A stretch of DNA of 64,000 nt from Hymenobacter sp. HSC-4F20 (GCF_019599275.1 NZ_JAHZTD010000006.1:1-64000); one strand, 5' to 3'. Numbered from the stretch's first letter, positions 8,429 to 18,000 are shown. Translations and numbers: made by a program. Notes: generated by a model from the sequence alone, not told the origin.

Positions 8429-8491
8429 CTATTGGCAATGTCTGGCCCAGCCTTTCTTCTCTAAGGGTAGCCCAACTCCCCTCCTATCTAC

Positions 8492-8533
8492 TTTGTAACG
8501 GATCATAAACGACCGTTTATGATCCGTTACAAA
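8492..8533. promoter_or_regulatory. 20-bp perfect inverted repeat ahead of the resolvase gene
   Basis: TTTGTAACGGATCATAAACG (8492-8511), two bases, then its exact complement (8514-8533). A near-consensus Bacteroidota -7 element (TATCTTCG, 8538-8545) follows directly, so the site would overlap the resolvase promoter. It may be the resolvase's crossover or accessory site, or an operator for autoregulation. Nothing in sequence separates these options. Confidence 0.7.
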
Positions 8534-8589
8534 CCTGTATCTTCGTTCAATAGTACCTCCGGCCGCGCGACAGCACCCACCCCTACCGC

Positions 8590-9276
8590 ATGCGTACCTA
8601 CATTGCCTATTACCGCGTGAGCACTGCCCGCCAGGGAGCCAGTGGCCTGGGGCTGGAGTCGCAGCAGCATCTGGTTCAATCCTATCTGCCGGCTGGTACG
8701 CAGCTGCTGCAGGAATTCATCGAGGTGGAATCGGGTACGAAGAATAACCGGCCACAACTACAAGCAGCACTTGCGGCCGCGAAGCAACACGGCGCCACCC
8801 TGCTCATTGCCAAGCTGGACCGGCTGAGCCGGAATGCCCGCTTCATCTTTGCCCTGCGGGACTCAGGGGTAGACTTTCTGGCCTGCGACATGCCGGATGC
8901 CAACACGCTCACGGTGGGCATATTCGCCGTTATTGCGCAGCACGAGCGGGAAACGATTAGCAAGCGCACGAAGGACGCGCTCCAAGCCAAGAAGGCCCGG
9001 GGGGTGCGGCTGGGTAGTCCGCAAAACCTGACGCAAGAGGCCCGGTTGAAGGGAGCGGCCGTCCGCCGGCAGCAACGAGAGCAGACTCCTCAAAATCAGC
9101 AGGCAACCAGCTTAGTTACCCTGTTGCGCAGCCAAGGACTCACTTTTCGGCAGATTGCCACGCAGCTAAATGCGGCTATGTTTCGCACTGCCGCCGGCAA
9201 GAAGTATGCAGCCATGACCGTTCAGCGGCTCTGGCAGTATGCTTCTGCGCCAGAGCAAGAGCGTTCGGGGCAATGA
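8590..9276 (+). CDS. Serine recombinase (resolvase/invertase family)
   Basis: 228 residues. The catalytic domain begins with IAYYRVSTARQG, where Ser11 is the nucleophile, and includes SGLGLESQQ, LLIAKLDRLSRN and FAVIAQHERETISKRTKDAL (the E-helix region). The C-terminal end carries a helix-turn-helix (LRSQGLTFRQIATQLN) and a short tail. Size and layout fit plasmid multimer-resolution enzymes. The adjacent 20-bp palindrome and its position between rep and par genes support a role in plasmid maintenance rather than transposition; no terminal repeats of a transposon were seen. Confidence 0.9.
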   Translation: MRTYIAYYRVSTARQGASGLGLESQQHLVQSYLPAGTQLLQEFIEVESGTKNNRPQLQAALAAAKQHGATLLIAKLDRLSRNARFIFALRDSGVDFLACDMPDANTLTVGIFAVIAQHERETISKRTKDALQAKKARGVRLGSPQNLTQEARLKGAAVRRQQREQTPQNQQATSLVTLLRSQGLTFRQIATQLNAAMFRTAAGKKYAAMTVQRLWQYASAPEQERSGQ

Positions 9277-9616
9277 GCCCTGCTCATAGTGCTGCAAAAA
9301 AACAGAGCATAACCGAATGGCAGAGTTGAAATCTGGCCGCCTATACTTGTAGGGAGTAGGCTTGTTGGCAGACATACTTGGGAAAAGCCAGCAATACTTC
9401 CCAGCCAGCTTGAAGGGAAAGCAGAGTACAGCAAAGGCATCAGCCAGTACACGAGACGCCACTATCTGAGCAGAAGGAAGTGACTTGGTATAGCCCTCAG
9501 GAATGCGGTGTACTATCCAACCGTTGCTGACAAATTACTGCGCTTTGCCCCCAATAACACGCAAAAAGGCCTGTTGCGTCACAGAAGCAGGCGTTTTGCA
9601 TGCCGACTATCCTAAA
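9277..9616. other. Intergenic region between resolvase and centromere-like repeats
   Basis: 340 bases with no convincing gene on either strand; a 98-codon minus frame (9166-9462) overlaps the resolvase 3' end and has no family features. Nothing else stands out. Confidence 0.5.
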
Positions 9617-9810
9617 ACTTCTTAAACTTCCTTTACTTCTTAAAGTTCTCTGGGTTCCTAAACTTCTTGTTCTTCCTCTACTTCCTCTACTTCCTCTACT
9701 TCTTATAATTCCTTAGCCATATAAAGAATTTGAGGAGGTTGAGGAAGTAGAGGAAGTTTTACTTCTTTCTATTCTCCTACCTGCTTAAGAAGCTCAGGAA
9801 GTTCGAATTC
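9617..9810. repeat. Pyrimidine/purine repeat block, probable plasmid centromere (parS-like)
   Basis: The left half is almost pure pyrimidine with a 9-base tandem unit CTTCCTCTA (three copies from 9672 to 9698) and variants (ACTTCTTAA, ACTTCCTTT). The right half is purine-rich. ACTTCCTCTACTTCCTC (9680-9696) and its exact complement (9741-9757) form a 17-bp inverted repeat. A block of iterated short repeats directly ahead of parA fits a type Ib partition centromere. That assignment is inferred from position and repeat form. Confidence 0.7.
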
Positions 9811-9848
9811 CTTATTATTGCTTCAGGATATTAAGTCTCAGCTGTACC

Positions 9849-10610
9849 ATGAAGATTATCGTGTTTGCCAACCACAAGGGTGGGGTAGGAAAAACCACCT
9901 CTACGCTTAGTGTAGCCCAGACCCTCGCGCGCGATGGTCAGCGAGTGCTAGTAATTGACTGCGACGCCCAACGTAATCTGTCACTGGCTTTCCGCTTACC
10001 GGCAGGGTATCCGGACTTGGGGTTGGTTTTAGAAAAAAAAGCGCCGCTAGCTGATGTTGTCTTGGCCATAGAAGAGCATCTTCATCTGGTGGCCGCTACT
10101 CCGGATCTGGACTACCTGGAGAAGATGGTGGGACAGCAACTGGGGTATGAGAGTATCCTCCGGAAGGGATTGGCGCCACTGCAGAATACCTACGATTACT
10201 GTCTGATTGATACGCCGCCTTCCTTGTCAGCGCTTACGTACATGGCTTTGGTAGCTTGTAATGCGGTATTTATCCCCTGCCAACCGGAATACTTTGGGTA
10301 TGAGGGCTTAAACAAGCTCATGCAAGCCTGTGAGCGGGTTAAGGATCTGTACAACCCCAACCTGATTATAGGCGGTATCTTCTTCACCAAATACAGCAGC
10401 AGATACCGCAAAAAGCTGCATCACGATGTGGTTGCCCTGATTGACTCCAAATACTCGGAGGCGAACCTGCTGATGGAGACCACCATCCGTGAAAACGTTT
10501 CGCTGGCAGAAGCTCAAATTAAAAAGCAAAGCATCTATCAGTGGGCACCAGAAAGCAATGGCGCCACGGATTATGAATCGCTCACCCAAGAAATTGTTGC
10601 CCGAGTATGA
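9849..10610 (+). CDS. parA: ParA-family partition ATPase
   Basis: 253 residues with the deviant Walker A motif HKGGVGKTT at residues 9-17, DCDAQRNLS and the LIDTPPSLS Walker B region. There is no N-terminal DNA-binding domain, which matches small type Ib plasmid ParA proteins. It is preceded by the centromere-like repeats and overlaps the next gene by four bases (ATGA). It drives segregation of plasmid copies by ATP-dependent binding to nucleoid DNA. A weak -7-like element (TATTATTG, 9813-9820) lies upstream. Confidence 0.95.
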   Translation: MKIIVFANHKGGVGKTTSTLSVAQTLARDGQRVLVIDCDAQRNLSLAFRLPAGYPDLGLVLEKKAPLADVVLAIEEHLHLVAATPDLDYLEKMVGQQLGYESILRKGLAPLQNTYDYCLIDTPPSLSALTYMALVACNAVFIPCQPEYFGYEGLNKLMQACERVKDLYNPNLIIGGIFFTKYSSRYRKKLHHDVVALIDSKYSEANLLMETTIRENVSLAEAQIKKQSIYQWAPESNGATDYESLTQEIVARV

Positions 10611-10975
10611 GCAAGCAGACGAAAAAACCAACTTTTGGGGATGATTTGGATGCCCCCGCGCCCCCGCTAGCGAATGATGCCCTCTTATATGGGGTAAATA
10701 GAAGCCTCTCACCGCACCTAGCAGCGCCGCCCGTTGCGGCCACTGCACCTGAGGCCTCGCCTTCCTTGCCAGCGGAAGAAGAATGGATAAAATTCAGCAG
10801 CTTTCTACGTCGTAGCACCTACGTGCGCCTAAAGCAGAGCGAGTACTGGGACCGTTTGGTTCTGAAAAAAGCGGTTGACTCCGCTCTGTGCGCCTTCCTG
10901 GACACGATGGAGGGGGCCGACAGACCGCTTCCGGAGGATGAGCAGTACCGCTTGCAGGGTAGGAAGCTCAAGTAG
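10607..10975 (+). CDS. Small ParA partner, putative centromere-binding protein
   Basis: 122 residues, translationally coupled to parA (ATGA overlap). The first 60 residues are Pro/Ala-rich and likely disordered, a form suited to stimulating ParA. Residues 62-100 (WIKFSSFLRRSTYVRLKQSEYW, then VLKKAVDSALCAFLDTM) could form a ribbon-helix-helix-like fold as in ParG/ParB partners of type Ib systems. The family itself is not recognised; the function follows from position after parA and centromere-like DNA before it. Confidence 0.65.
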   Translation: MSKQTKKPTFGDDLDAPAPPLANDALLYGVNRSLSPHLAAPPVAATAPEASPSLPAEEEWIKFSSFLRRSTYVRLKQSEYWDRLVLKKAVDSALCAFLDTMEGADRPLPEDEQYRLQGRKLK

Positions 10976-11028
10976 TTGCGGGGCAAAAACCTCCTTTGTG
11001 CCGGTCAGCGGCAAAACGCGAGGCCAGT

Positions 11029-11078
11029 ATACTCGCCTCTTTGCCAATGCAGTTGCAGACCGTTAAAGAGGCGAGTAT
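11029..11078 (+). terminator. Terminator hairpin after the par operon
   Basis: Perfect 14-bp arms ATACTCGCCTCTTT (11029-11042) and AAAGAGGCGAGTAT (11065-11078) around a 22-base loop, 54 bases past the end of the small par gene, followed by a pyrimidine-rich stretch. Confidence 0.65.
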
Positions 11079-11910
11079 TCGTCTTCTTGCTTACTCATGT
11101 TGCGTCGGGAGACAACCAATTAGGAAAGCATTCCGGGCCTACAGCGAAGAGTACCGAGGGTTGCACTGGGCTTGAGGGACAAAGAGGTAAAGCACAGGAG
11201 CACTACCAGTGCTTCCTGACACCTGCATAGCAAGAAGCTGGCTGGCATGCAGTAGGGAGCCCCGAGACGGTATAAAAAGCCGGACTGTGGGCTTATCCCA
11301 CTGCTAGCGAGGCTGCCTACGCAAGTGATAGGGGAGGAGGAGTCTGCTCATATAATCTCCTTCTGCTGCTACGCGAGGGAAGGGCAACTCTACCCTACCG
11401 CCGCTAAAGCAACCCGGGAAGCGGACGGGCGTTGCCTCCTGCCGGATTTGTTGGCTGCTGAACGGATACGCCACGCTTCAGAAATGCACCATCACCATTG
11501 TTCAACTCCTACTAGCTCTGCAAGAAGGGGGGATACCCCGGCTTTAGCCATTCGCATTCTGGGCAAGGCGCAGGCAGGTTCCTCGTGTCACTACGCAATC
11601 CGGAAACTCGTTGGAAGCAGGCACCCTACCGGCTTGTCCCGTTTACCGTTGCTTCTCTGCTTTGTAACTGGACAACGGAAAGCCTGCATCTCACGCCAGG
11701 AGAATGGTAGCGTATCCGAGTAACTTATGCCGAGCGAGTCTGCTCAGGGCCGATGCCCGCTGACCGGCTGCAGAACAACTGTTTTACCTGATTTTCGCAG
11801 CAAGCCACCCGGTAGCCCTGGGTTTTACCAGGGAAGGCGGGCACTGGCTGGAAGCAAACGTTTTTTCTGCTTCCTAGCTCCAGGACGGCACACAAGCCAG
11901 AGCACTGCCT
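11079..11910. other. Intergenic region between par operon and helicase gene; nothing recognised
   Basis: About 830 bases. The plus frame 11325-11723 (132 codons) has irregular composition and no recognisable motif, so it is not called. No repeat or RNA gene was seen. Confidence 0.5.
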
Positions 11911-13956
11911 TTACGCGGACAAGAATGGGGTGAGTTCACCGACATACGTGAGTGTGAGCTGGTGCATGGCCCGGGTGCAGGCGACATACAGCATGCTCTT
12001 ATCTACCAGCGTTTTATACGTGCGTGCGGAGGCAAAGGGCACAACAACCGCATCAAATTCCAGCCCTTTCGCCAAGTGAGCCGTGGTGATACTAACTCCT
12101 TCCTTGAAGGAAGCAGACTCGGCCGTGAGCAAATGAACGCCTATTCCGTGTAGTGCCTCATACGCCTGGGTTGCCTGCCGGAGTGTTTTGCAGATGATGC
12201 CCAGCGAGTGACTTCCGGAGCTTTTAAACTCTGCCACCAACTGTCGGAGTGCTTCCAACTCCTCGCTCTGGCTGTGGCAGCGCCTGATGGCCGGCTCCTG
12301 CCCATGGCGCTCCAGCGGAATAATGTCAGGATTCGGCGTAATACGCTGCGCGAAGGCCGTAATCTCGACGGTTGAGCGGTAGCTTCGGTTGAGTGTAACG
12401 ACATCAGCCTGCGGGAAGACACGTTCGATGGTTTCGGCCGAGGAAGCACTGTAGGGATTTACCGTCTGGCTTATATCCCCCAGAATAGTCTTCCGGCACC
12501 GGAACAGGCGGGACAAGACGGCGTATTGCACCGGGGTGTAATCCTGCATTTCATCGACCAGCAAGTGCTTTACCTGGTCGTAGGTGCTGATGCCTTCCAG
12601 GCGTAGGCGCAGGTAAATCAGGGCAAAGACGTCCGCGTACTCCAGGTGCATGCGGTGGTCGAGCTTCAATAGCTCGGGCCGGCCAATCCAACGGTAAAAA
12701 TCCCGGTAGAGGTCCAGCACATTAGTAAACCGGAACATGCGCGGAAGAGCTTCCCCGATGGTTGCCTTCTCCTGCTCGGTTAGTTTGCGGCGGGTAGCGT
12801 CGCGCACGTAGGCCCGCACGTCCTCTGCCACCAGCGCAAACCGTTTTAAGAGTGGCACCCGATGATAGGTCTTGAACTTCTCCAACAGCAGCGAGCGGGG
12901 AACCAGCGTGTTGCCAACCCGCAGCTCGGCATAAGTGAAGTACGTATTCTCAGCGTGAAGCAGGTACTGGTTTAGTTTGCTAAGAAACTCAAACGAAGAT
13001 TTGAACCGGATACGCTCAATAAACGCCGGATCAGGCTGTTCCAGCAGGGCAGACACCTGCTCGAAGAAGGTCTGGAAGGTGTACCGGTTGTCGAGCAGGT
13101 CGGCGGCCAGCTCTTCCATGCCCATCTCGGGGATGTGTTCTTCCCCCAGCTCGGGCAAGACGTTGGAGATGTAATCCGCAAAGACCTTGTTGGGCGAAAT
13201 AATGAGCAGATCTTTGGCCGCCATGGTTTCCCGGTAGCGGTAGAGCAGGAAGGCAAGGCGGTGTAAGGCAATGGAGGTTTTACCCGAGCCGGCCACTCCC
13301 TGAATAACCATCACCAGGGCCTCCTCGTTGCGGATAACAGCATTCTGGTCCCGTTGAATAGTGGCGACGATGTTTTTCATCTTATCGTCCGAGGACTTGG
13401 CCAGCTCCTGCTGCAGCACGTCGTCGTGGATGTTCACGTCGCTGTCAAGCAGAAACTCCAGGCGGCCGTCGCGGATCTTGTACTGCCGCTTGAGTTCAAT
13501 CGTGCCGCGGACTGTGCCGGAAGGGGTAGTGTAGGAGGCTTCCCCCAGCTCAAAGTCGTAGAACAAGGAGGAAATCGGGGCCCGCCAATCGTAGATCAGG
13601 TTCTGGCGCTGCTCATCCGTGAACGTATGCACGCCGATGTACACCGCCGAGGGTGCCGTATCCTGAGCGACGAAATCAATACGGCCGAAGTACGGCGACT
13701 GGCGTAGCTTGAGGAGTTTGCGCTTTCGGCTCACGGCCGCTTCGCCCGTGAAGGCCATGCGGTTAATGGACTGGCCAGCGGCCACCATGTCGGCGTCGTC
13801 CATGCCCGACTGATGCTCGTGGATATACTGCTTTTTCTGCCGCAGCTCGTCGGAAAACTGCCTGACGGTGTCATCGACCCGCTTAACCGCCCACGCGAGT
13901 TTCTCCTTGATTTCTTCCAGGTATTCTCGCTCTTCCTGTTCAGTTGCGTTTCTCAC
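11911..13956 (-). CDS. helD: HelD-like superfamily 1 helicase (RNA polymerase-associated ATPase)
   Basis: 681 residues starting at a GTG (13954-13956); the next in-frame ATG is at residue 52 and would remove the family-typical N-terminus. Residues 1-50 form a charged helical hairpin, the part that enters the RNA polymerase channel in HelD proteins. Walker A is GVAGSGKT at 220-227, motif II is VDEMQDYTP and motif VI contains YVACTRAMHQL. The WRAPISSLFYDFE segment ahead of the ATPase is characteristic. Characterised relatives release stalled RNA polymerase, and some actinobacterial members give rifampicin tolerance; whether this one does is unknown. It stands alone. Confidence 0.85.
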   Translation of the reverse strand: MRNATEQEEREYLEEIKEKLAWAVKRVDDTVRQFSDELRQKKQYIHEHQSGMDDADMVAAGQSINRMAFTGEAAVSRKRKLLKLRQSPYFGRIDFVAQDTAPSAVYIGVHTFTDEQRQNLIYDWRAPISSLFYDFELGEASYTTPSGTVRGTIELKRQYKIRDGRLEFLLDSDVNIHDDVLQQELAKSSDDKMKNIVATIQRDQNAVIRNEEALVMVIQGVAGSGKTSIALHRLAFLLYRYRETMAAKDLLIISPNKVFADYISNVLPELGEEHIPEMGMEELAADLLDNRYTFQTFFEQVSALLEQPDPAFIERIRFKSSFEFLSKLNQYLLHAENTYFTYAELRVGNTLVPRSLLLEKFKTYHRVPLLKRFALVAEDVRAYVRDATRRKLTEQEKATIGEALPRMFRFTNVLDLYRDFYRWIGRPELLKLDHRMHLEYADVFALIYLRLRLEGISTYDQVKHLLVDEMQDYTPVQYAVLSRLFRCRKTILGDISQTVNPYSASSAETIERVFPQADVVTLNRSYRSTVEITAFAQRITPNPDIIPLERHGQEPAIRRCHSQSEELEALRQLVAEFKSSGSHSLGIICKTLRQATQAYEALHGIGVHLLTAESASFKEGVSITTAHLAKGLEFDAVVVPFASARTYKTLVDKSMLYVACTRAMHQLTLTYVGELTPFLSA

Positions 13957-14394
13957 GGGCGGCTCTTAAAGATGAACCGCAAAGGTGCCTGCAAATTCTG
14001 GTCCTGCGAAGCCCTTGCTTGGTTTATTGGCTACTAGCACGTTTCCCCTCAGGCTACCTGGAGCAGAGCCCTGGCCACGTTTGCAGCAGCGAGGCGTTTC
14101 GCGCCCAATGGCGCTGTTGAGCCTCAAGGCGCGTCTGCTAAAGGCATAAAGGCGCTAACAGTCCAACGCAACAAGCCTGGTTAGGGTAGGGCAGCCCAGG
14201 GTAGCGGGCCATAGTCCGGACGTAAAGCAGGACTCGGCTTTACAGAAGTCAGAAGAACAGCAGGGGCGGGAGCAGCCGCCCCGCTTTAGCAACTGATCAG
14301 GTGCCGGCCATTGTGACGAACCTCTCTCACACTGGCGAATACGCCAGCGTCGAGTGGTTGTGGATTGAGCTGCTAAGCACCCTTGCAGGAGCTA
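13957..14394. other. Intergenic region before the SAM-controlled operon; nothing recognised
   Basis: Between the divergent helicase gene and the promoter at 14407. No open frame of note. The helicase promoter should be just right of 13957; CACCTTTG (complement of about 13982-13989) is one base off the -7 consensus. Confidence 0.5.
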
Positions 14395-14412
14395 TCCAAA
14401 TAAAAATTTGGA
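14395..14412. promoter_or_regulatory. Short inverted repeat overlapping the -33 element
   Basis: TCCAAAT (14395-14401), AAAA, ATTTGGA (14406-14412). The right arm contains the -33 TTTG, so a protein bound here could block the promoter. No regulator is identified. Confidence 0.4.
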
Positions 14413-14439
14413 TTTTATAAAAAAGCGCCAGTACATTTG
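14407..14439 (+). promoter_or_regulatory. Bacteroidota-type promoter for the SAM-controlled susCD locus
   Basis: The -33 element TTTG (14407-14410) and -7 element TACATTTG (14432-14439) are separated by 21 bases, a match to the TTTG/TAnnTTTG promoter of Bacteroidota. Transcription would start around 14446, just ahead of the riboswitch. Confidence 0.8.
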
Positions 14440-14467
14440 CCCTACCAATTCTTTCTCTCACAAAGGA

Positions 14468-14565
14468 TTGTTTTTATACAGAGGCGCGGAGAGACAGGCT
14501 CGATGAACCGCCGACAACCCCCGGAACATCCGGAACGGTGCCAAGTCCTGACCATATAAAAACAA
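14468..14565 (+). promoter_or_regulatory. SAM-I (S-box) riboswitch aptamer
   Basis: P1 is formed by TTGTTTTTATA (14468-14478) and its exact complement (14555-14565), 11 bp. Inside are the conserved SAM-I segments GGAGAGAC-GGCTCGATGA, CGCCGACAACC, a P3 hairpin CCGGA-ACA-TCCGG, and CGGTGCCAAGTCC. This order matches the S-box core. Binding of S-adenosylmethionine normally turns expression off. The downstream genes are a leader ORF, then susC, susD and a peptidase, not methionine biosynthesis genes. Confidence 0.93.
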
Positions 14566-14572
14566 CAACGCC

Positions 14573-14689
14573 GTGAAGCTCTTCACCAGCACCCCCAACA
14601 GAATCCATCGTCACGTTGCGCCTCAGCATGCCTGTTGTGGCCTGATGCGTGGCCTCGTCTGTATGCAGATGCTGGGCATGGGCTGCTAA
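14573..14689 (+). CDS. Short Cys/Met-rich leader ORF after the SAM riboswitch
   Basis: A 38-codon frame with a GTG start seven bases after the riboswitch P1 helix; an in-frame stop at 14549-14551 rules out a longer start. The product has a basic first half (NRIHRHVAPQHA) and ends in CCGLMRGLVCMQMLGMGC, with four Cys and four Met after residue 20. That content suits a leader peptide sensing sulphur amino acid supply by ribosome stalling. A hairpin at 14771-14787 could be the controlled terminator. It could instead be a chance frame; conservation would decide. Confidence 0.55.
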   Translation: MKLFTSTPNRIHRHVAPQHACCGLMRGLVCMQMLGMGC

Positions 14690-14770
14690 GGCGGAGGGAG
14701 ATTCCCTTACTTGCTTTTTGCTTGCTCCGGTAGGGTAGTGCGGTAGCGCGCAACTGTCCTACGCATCACC

Positions 14771-14787
14771 CGGGCCTATCAGGCCCG
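14771..14787 (+). terminator. Possible intrinsic terminator or attenuator ahead of susC
   Basis: CGGGCCT (14771-14777), ATC, AGGCCCG (14781-14787), followed by a T-rich GGGCTTTGCTTG. It lies between the leader ORF and susC, where a SAM- or translation-controlled attenuator would be expected. The U-tract is poor. Confidence 0.4.
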
Positions 14788-15041
14788 AGGGCTTTGCTTG
14801 TCGGTCGGTTACTTCGGCTGCCAGGTAGCCGCCCCGCGGCGCTTTCTCTTCCCGCAAACTGCTGGTTCCGTTGGCTCCCGCCGACCGAATAGCTTCCGGC
14901 TGTGCACGAGCCGGATTTGGGCAGAAGGTATCCGCTCCTGGGTTTTCACCCCTTTGCTTACCCTTCCGGAGTTGCCAACGTGGCCTTTGTGCCGGGGCTG
15001 GCCAGGAAGTGGTGTGCTCACCTTCCAACTCTTTCCTGCAT

Positions 15042-18000
15042 ATGAAATCCTCTACCCTTCTGGCGGTGCCAGCAGTGGTGGCAGGCCTGGCCCCGGCGAG
15101 CTTCGCCCAGACGGCCGCCTCCGCCGTAACCGGTACCATCGTGGATGCCACGGACCGCAGCCCCTTGCCGGGCGTGACGGTAGTCGTGAAAGGTACCACC
15201 GTGGGTGCCTCCACCGGGCCCGATGGCTCGTTCTCCCTGACCTTGCCGCCCGGTAGCACCACCCTGACCATCAGCGCCGTGGGTTACGAAAGCCAGACCG
15301 TGGCGGCAACTGGCGGCCCCATTAATGTGGCCCTGAAAGCCGATGTGAAGCAGCTTTCGGAAGTGGTAGTAACGGGCTACAGCGAGCAAAACCGCAAGAC
15401 CCTGACCAGCGCCATTAGCTCAGTGAAGGGCGACGCGCTTAAGGATATTCCGGCGGCCAGCCCCGACCAACTGCTGCAAGGCAAAGCGCCCGGCGTGCAA
15501 GTGTCGGCCAACTCCGGGGTGCCGGGGGGCGGGGTGTTCATCCGCATCCGGGGTAGTAACTCCGTGAATGCCAGCAACGACCCGCTCTACGTGGTGGATG
15601 GAGTGTTCATCAACAACACCAACCTGATTGCCACCGGCCTGGGCAACCAGGTATCCAGCAACCCGCTGGCCGACATCAACCCCCAGGACATTGAGAGCAT
15701 CGAAATCCTGAAGGACGCCAACGCCACAGCCATTTATGGTTCGCGCGGGGCTAATGGGGTAGTACTCATCACCACCAAGCGCGGCAAGGCCGGCGACAAA
15801 ACCCGCATTACCTTCAACACTTACCACGGCTGGTCGAAGGCGCCGAAGCAGTACGAGTTGGTGAGCGGCCCGGAGCTGGCGCAGCTAGAGAATGAGCGGT
15901 TCCTGAACGACGGCGGCAACCCGGCCCAGCTGCCCTACCGCTCGGTGGCCTCCGGGGGGCGAGGCCTGCCCGAGGAGCAGCAAACCTACGACCGGCTCTC
16001 CGACGTCTTCCGCACGGCCCAGACCCAGAGCTACGAACTGTCGGCAGCCGGGGGCTCGGCCAAAACGCAGTTTTACGTGGGCGGCGGCTATTTCCGGCAG
16101 GAAAGCATTGCCCGGCCTACCAACTTCGACCGATTCAGTCTGCGCGTGAACCTGGACAACTCGGTGACAGACCGGCTGCGCATCGGCACGAGCACGGCCC
16201 TCACGCGCACTCACCGCAACGTGAGCAGCAACGACAACAACCCGGTGGGCGTCATCAACTCGGCCCTGTTTCCGCGTACCAACCTGCCCATCTACAACCC
16301 CGATGGCACCTACGCCAAGTACGGCTCCTTCGACAACCACCAGGCCCTGATTGACAACCTGAACAACGACGCGGTGGGCTCGCGCGTCATCTCGAACGTG
16401 TACGGGCAGTACCAGTTTGGCAAGCACCTGACCCTGCGCAGCAGTTGGAGCATCGACTTCAACGACATGTACGAGAACAACTTCAACAACACGCTCATCC
16501 TGGCCGGGCAACCCCGGGGTACGGCTACCTCCTTCCTTTCCCGCGACATTACCCTGCTCAACGAGCAGACCCTGAACTACTCCGTTGATTTCGGCGAAAA
16601 CCACTCCTTGCAGGCCCTGGTGGGCAATACCATCCAGAAAAATACCTTTCAGCGCACCAGCCTTTCGGGCCAGCAATTCCCGAGCAACGACCTGACCAGC
16701 ATCGCCTCGGCGGCTACCCAAACGGGCTCCTCGTCCCGCTCCCAGGCCGGGCTGCTGTCGTTTTTCGGTAAGGCGACGTACAGCTTCAAGCAGCGTTACA
16801 CCGCCGACGTGAGTTTGCGGGCCGACGCCTCCTCCCGCTTCGGAGCCGATAACCGCTGGGGCTACTTCCCGGCCGTGGGCCTGGGCTGGCGCCTGAGTGA
16901 GGAAGAATTCATCAAGAACCTGAACGTGTTTCAGGAGCTGAAGCTGCGCGGCAGTGTGGGCAAAACCGGCAACCAGGCCGGCATCAGCGACTTTGCCGCC
17001 CGCGGCCTGGTGCAGGGCGGGGCCAACTACCTCGACCTGCCCGGCACTACCCCCTTGCAGCTGGCCAACCCCAACCTGAGCTGGGAAAGCACCCGGCAGT
17101 GGAACGTGGGCCTGGACGCGGCCGTGCTGCAAAGCCGCCTACTGCTGGAGCTGAACTACTACGATAAGTACACCTCGGGCCTGCTGCTGAACGTGCCGGT
17201 GCCGCGCAAAACCGGCTTTGCCTCGGTGGTGGAAAACTACGGGGCCGTGAGCAACAAGGGCTTCGAGGTGCAGCTAACGGCCAACTGGCTGCCGTCTGCT
17301 TCGGCCGTGCAGTGGAGCACTACCTTCAACGTGGCCCGCAATGTGAACCGCATCGAGAAGCTGGCGGCCCCCATCACCTCGGGCTCCCGCGACATTTTCC
17401 GGCTCGAAGAAGGCGCCCCGCTCTACTCGTTCTGGCTTTACCACCAAACTGGCGTGAACTCCGAAACCGGCGACGCCCAGTACCAGGACGTGAACGGCGA
17501 CGGGCAGCTGTCGGTGGCTGACCGCAAGCTGGTGGGCAACGCCTGGCCCGATTACTTCGGAGGCGTGACTAACTCGGTGACCTACAAAGGACTTGATTTT
17601 GGCTTTACCCTGAATTTCGAGCAGGGAGCGAAAATCATGAACATGAACCGCTTCTTCCTGGTGCACGGCGGCACGCAGAGCAACATCGGCTACCTGCGCG
17701 AGCAGCTGGACCGCTGGCAAAAGCCCGGTGACCAAACCGACATTCCGCGCCTGACGACCAACCCAGCCTCCAACAACTATGGGGGGGTAGTGCAGAACCT
17801 GAGCGACCGGTACTTGGAAGATGGCTCTTTCCTACGCCTGCGCACTCTCTCGCTGGGCTACACCGTGCCGAAGGAGGTAGCCGCCAAAGCCCACCTCAAC
17901 TCTTTGCGCCTCTACGTGCAGGCCACCAACCTGCTCACCATCACGCCCTACTCCGGTATCGACCCCGAAGTAAACTCCCAGAGCGGGGTAGCCAACACCA

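Noticed and set aside
11325..11723. 132-codon plus-strand frame downstream of the par operon
   Set aside because: Irregular composition, no motif, and no transcription signals; likely chance.
14871..15041. Upstream extension of susC from 14871
   Set aside because: Adds 57 residues of irregular Cys-rich sequence before a good signal peptide that starts at 15042.
15885..17132. 415-codon minus-strand open frame
   Set aside because: Antisense shadow of susC with biased composition and no family motif.
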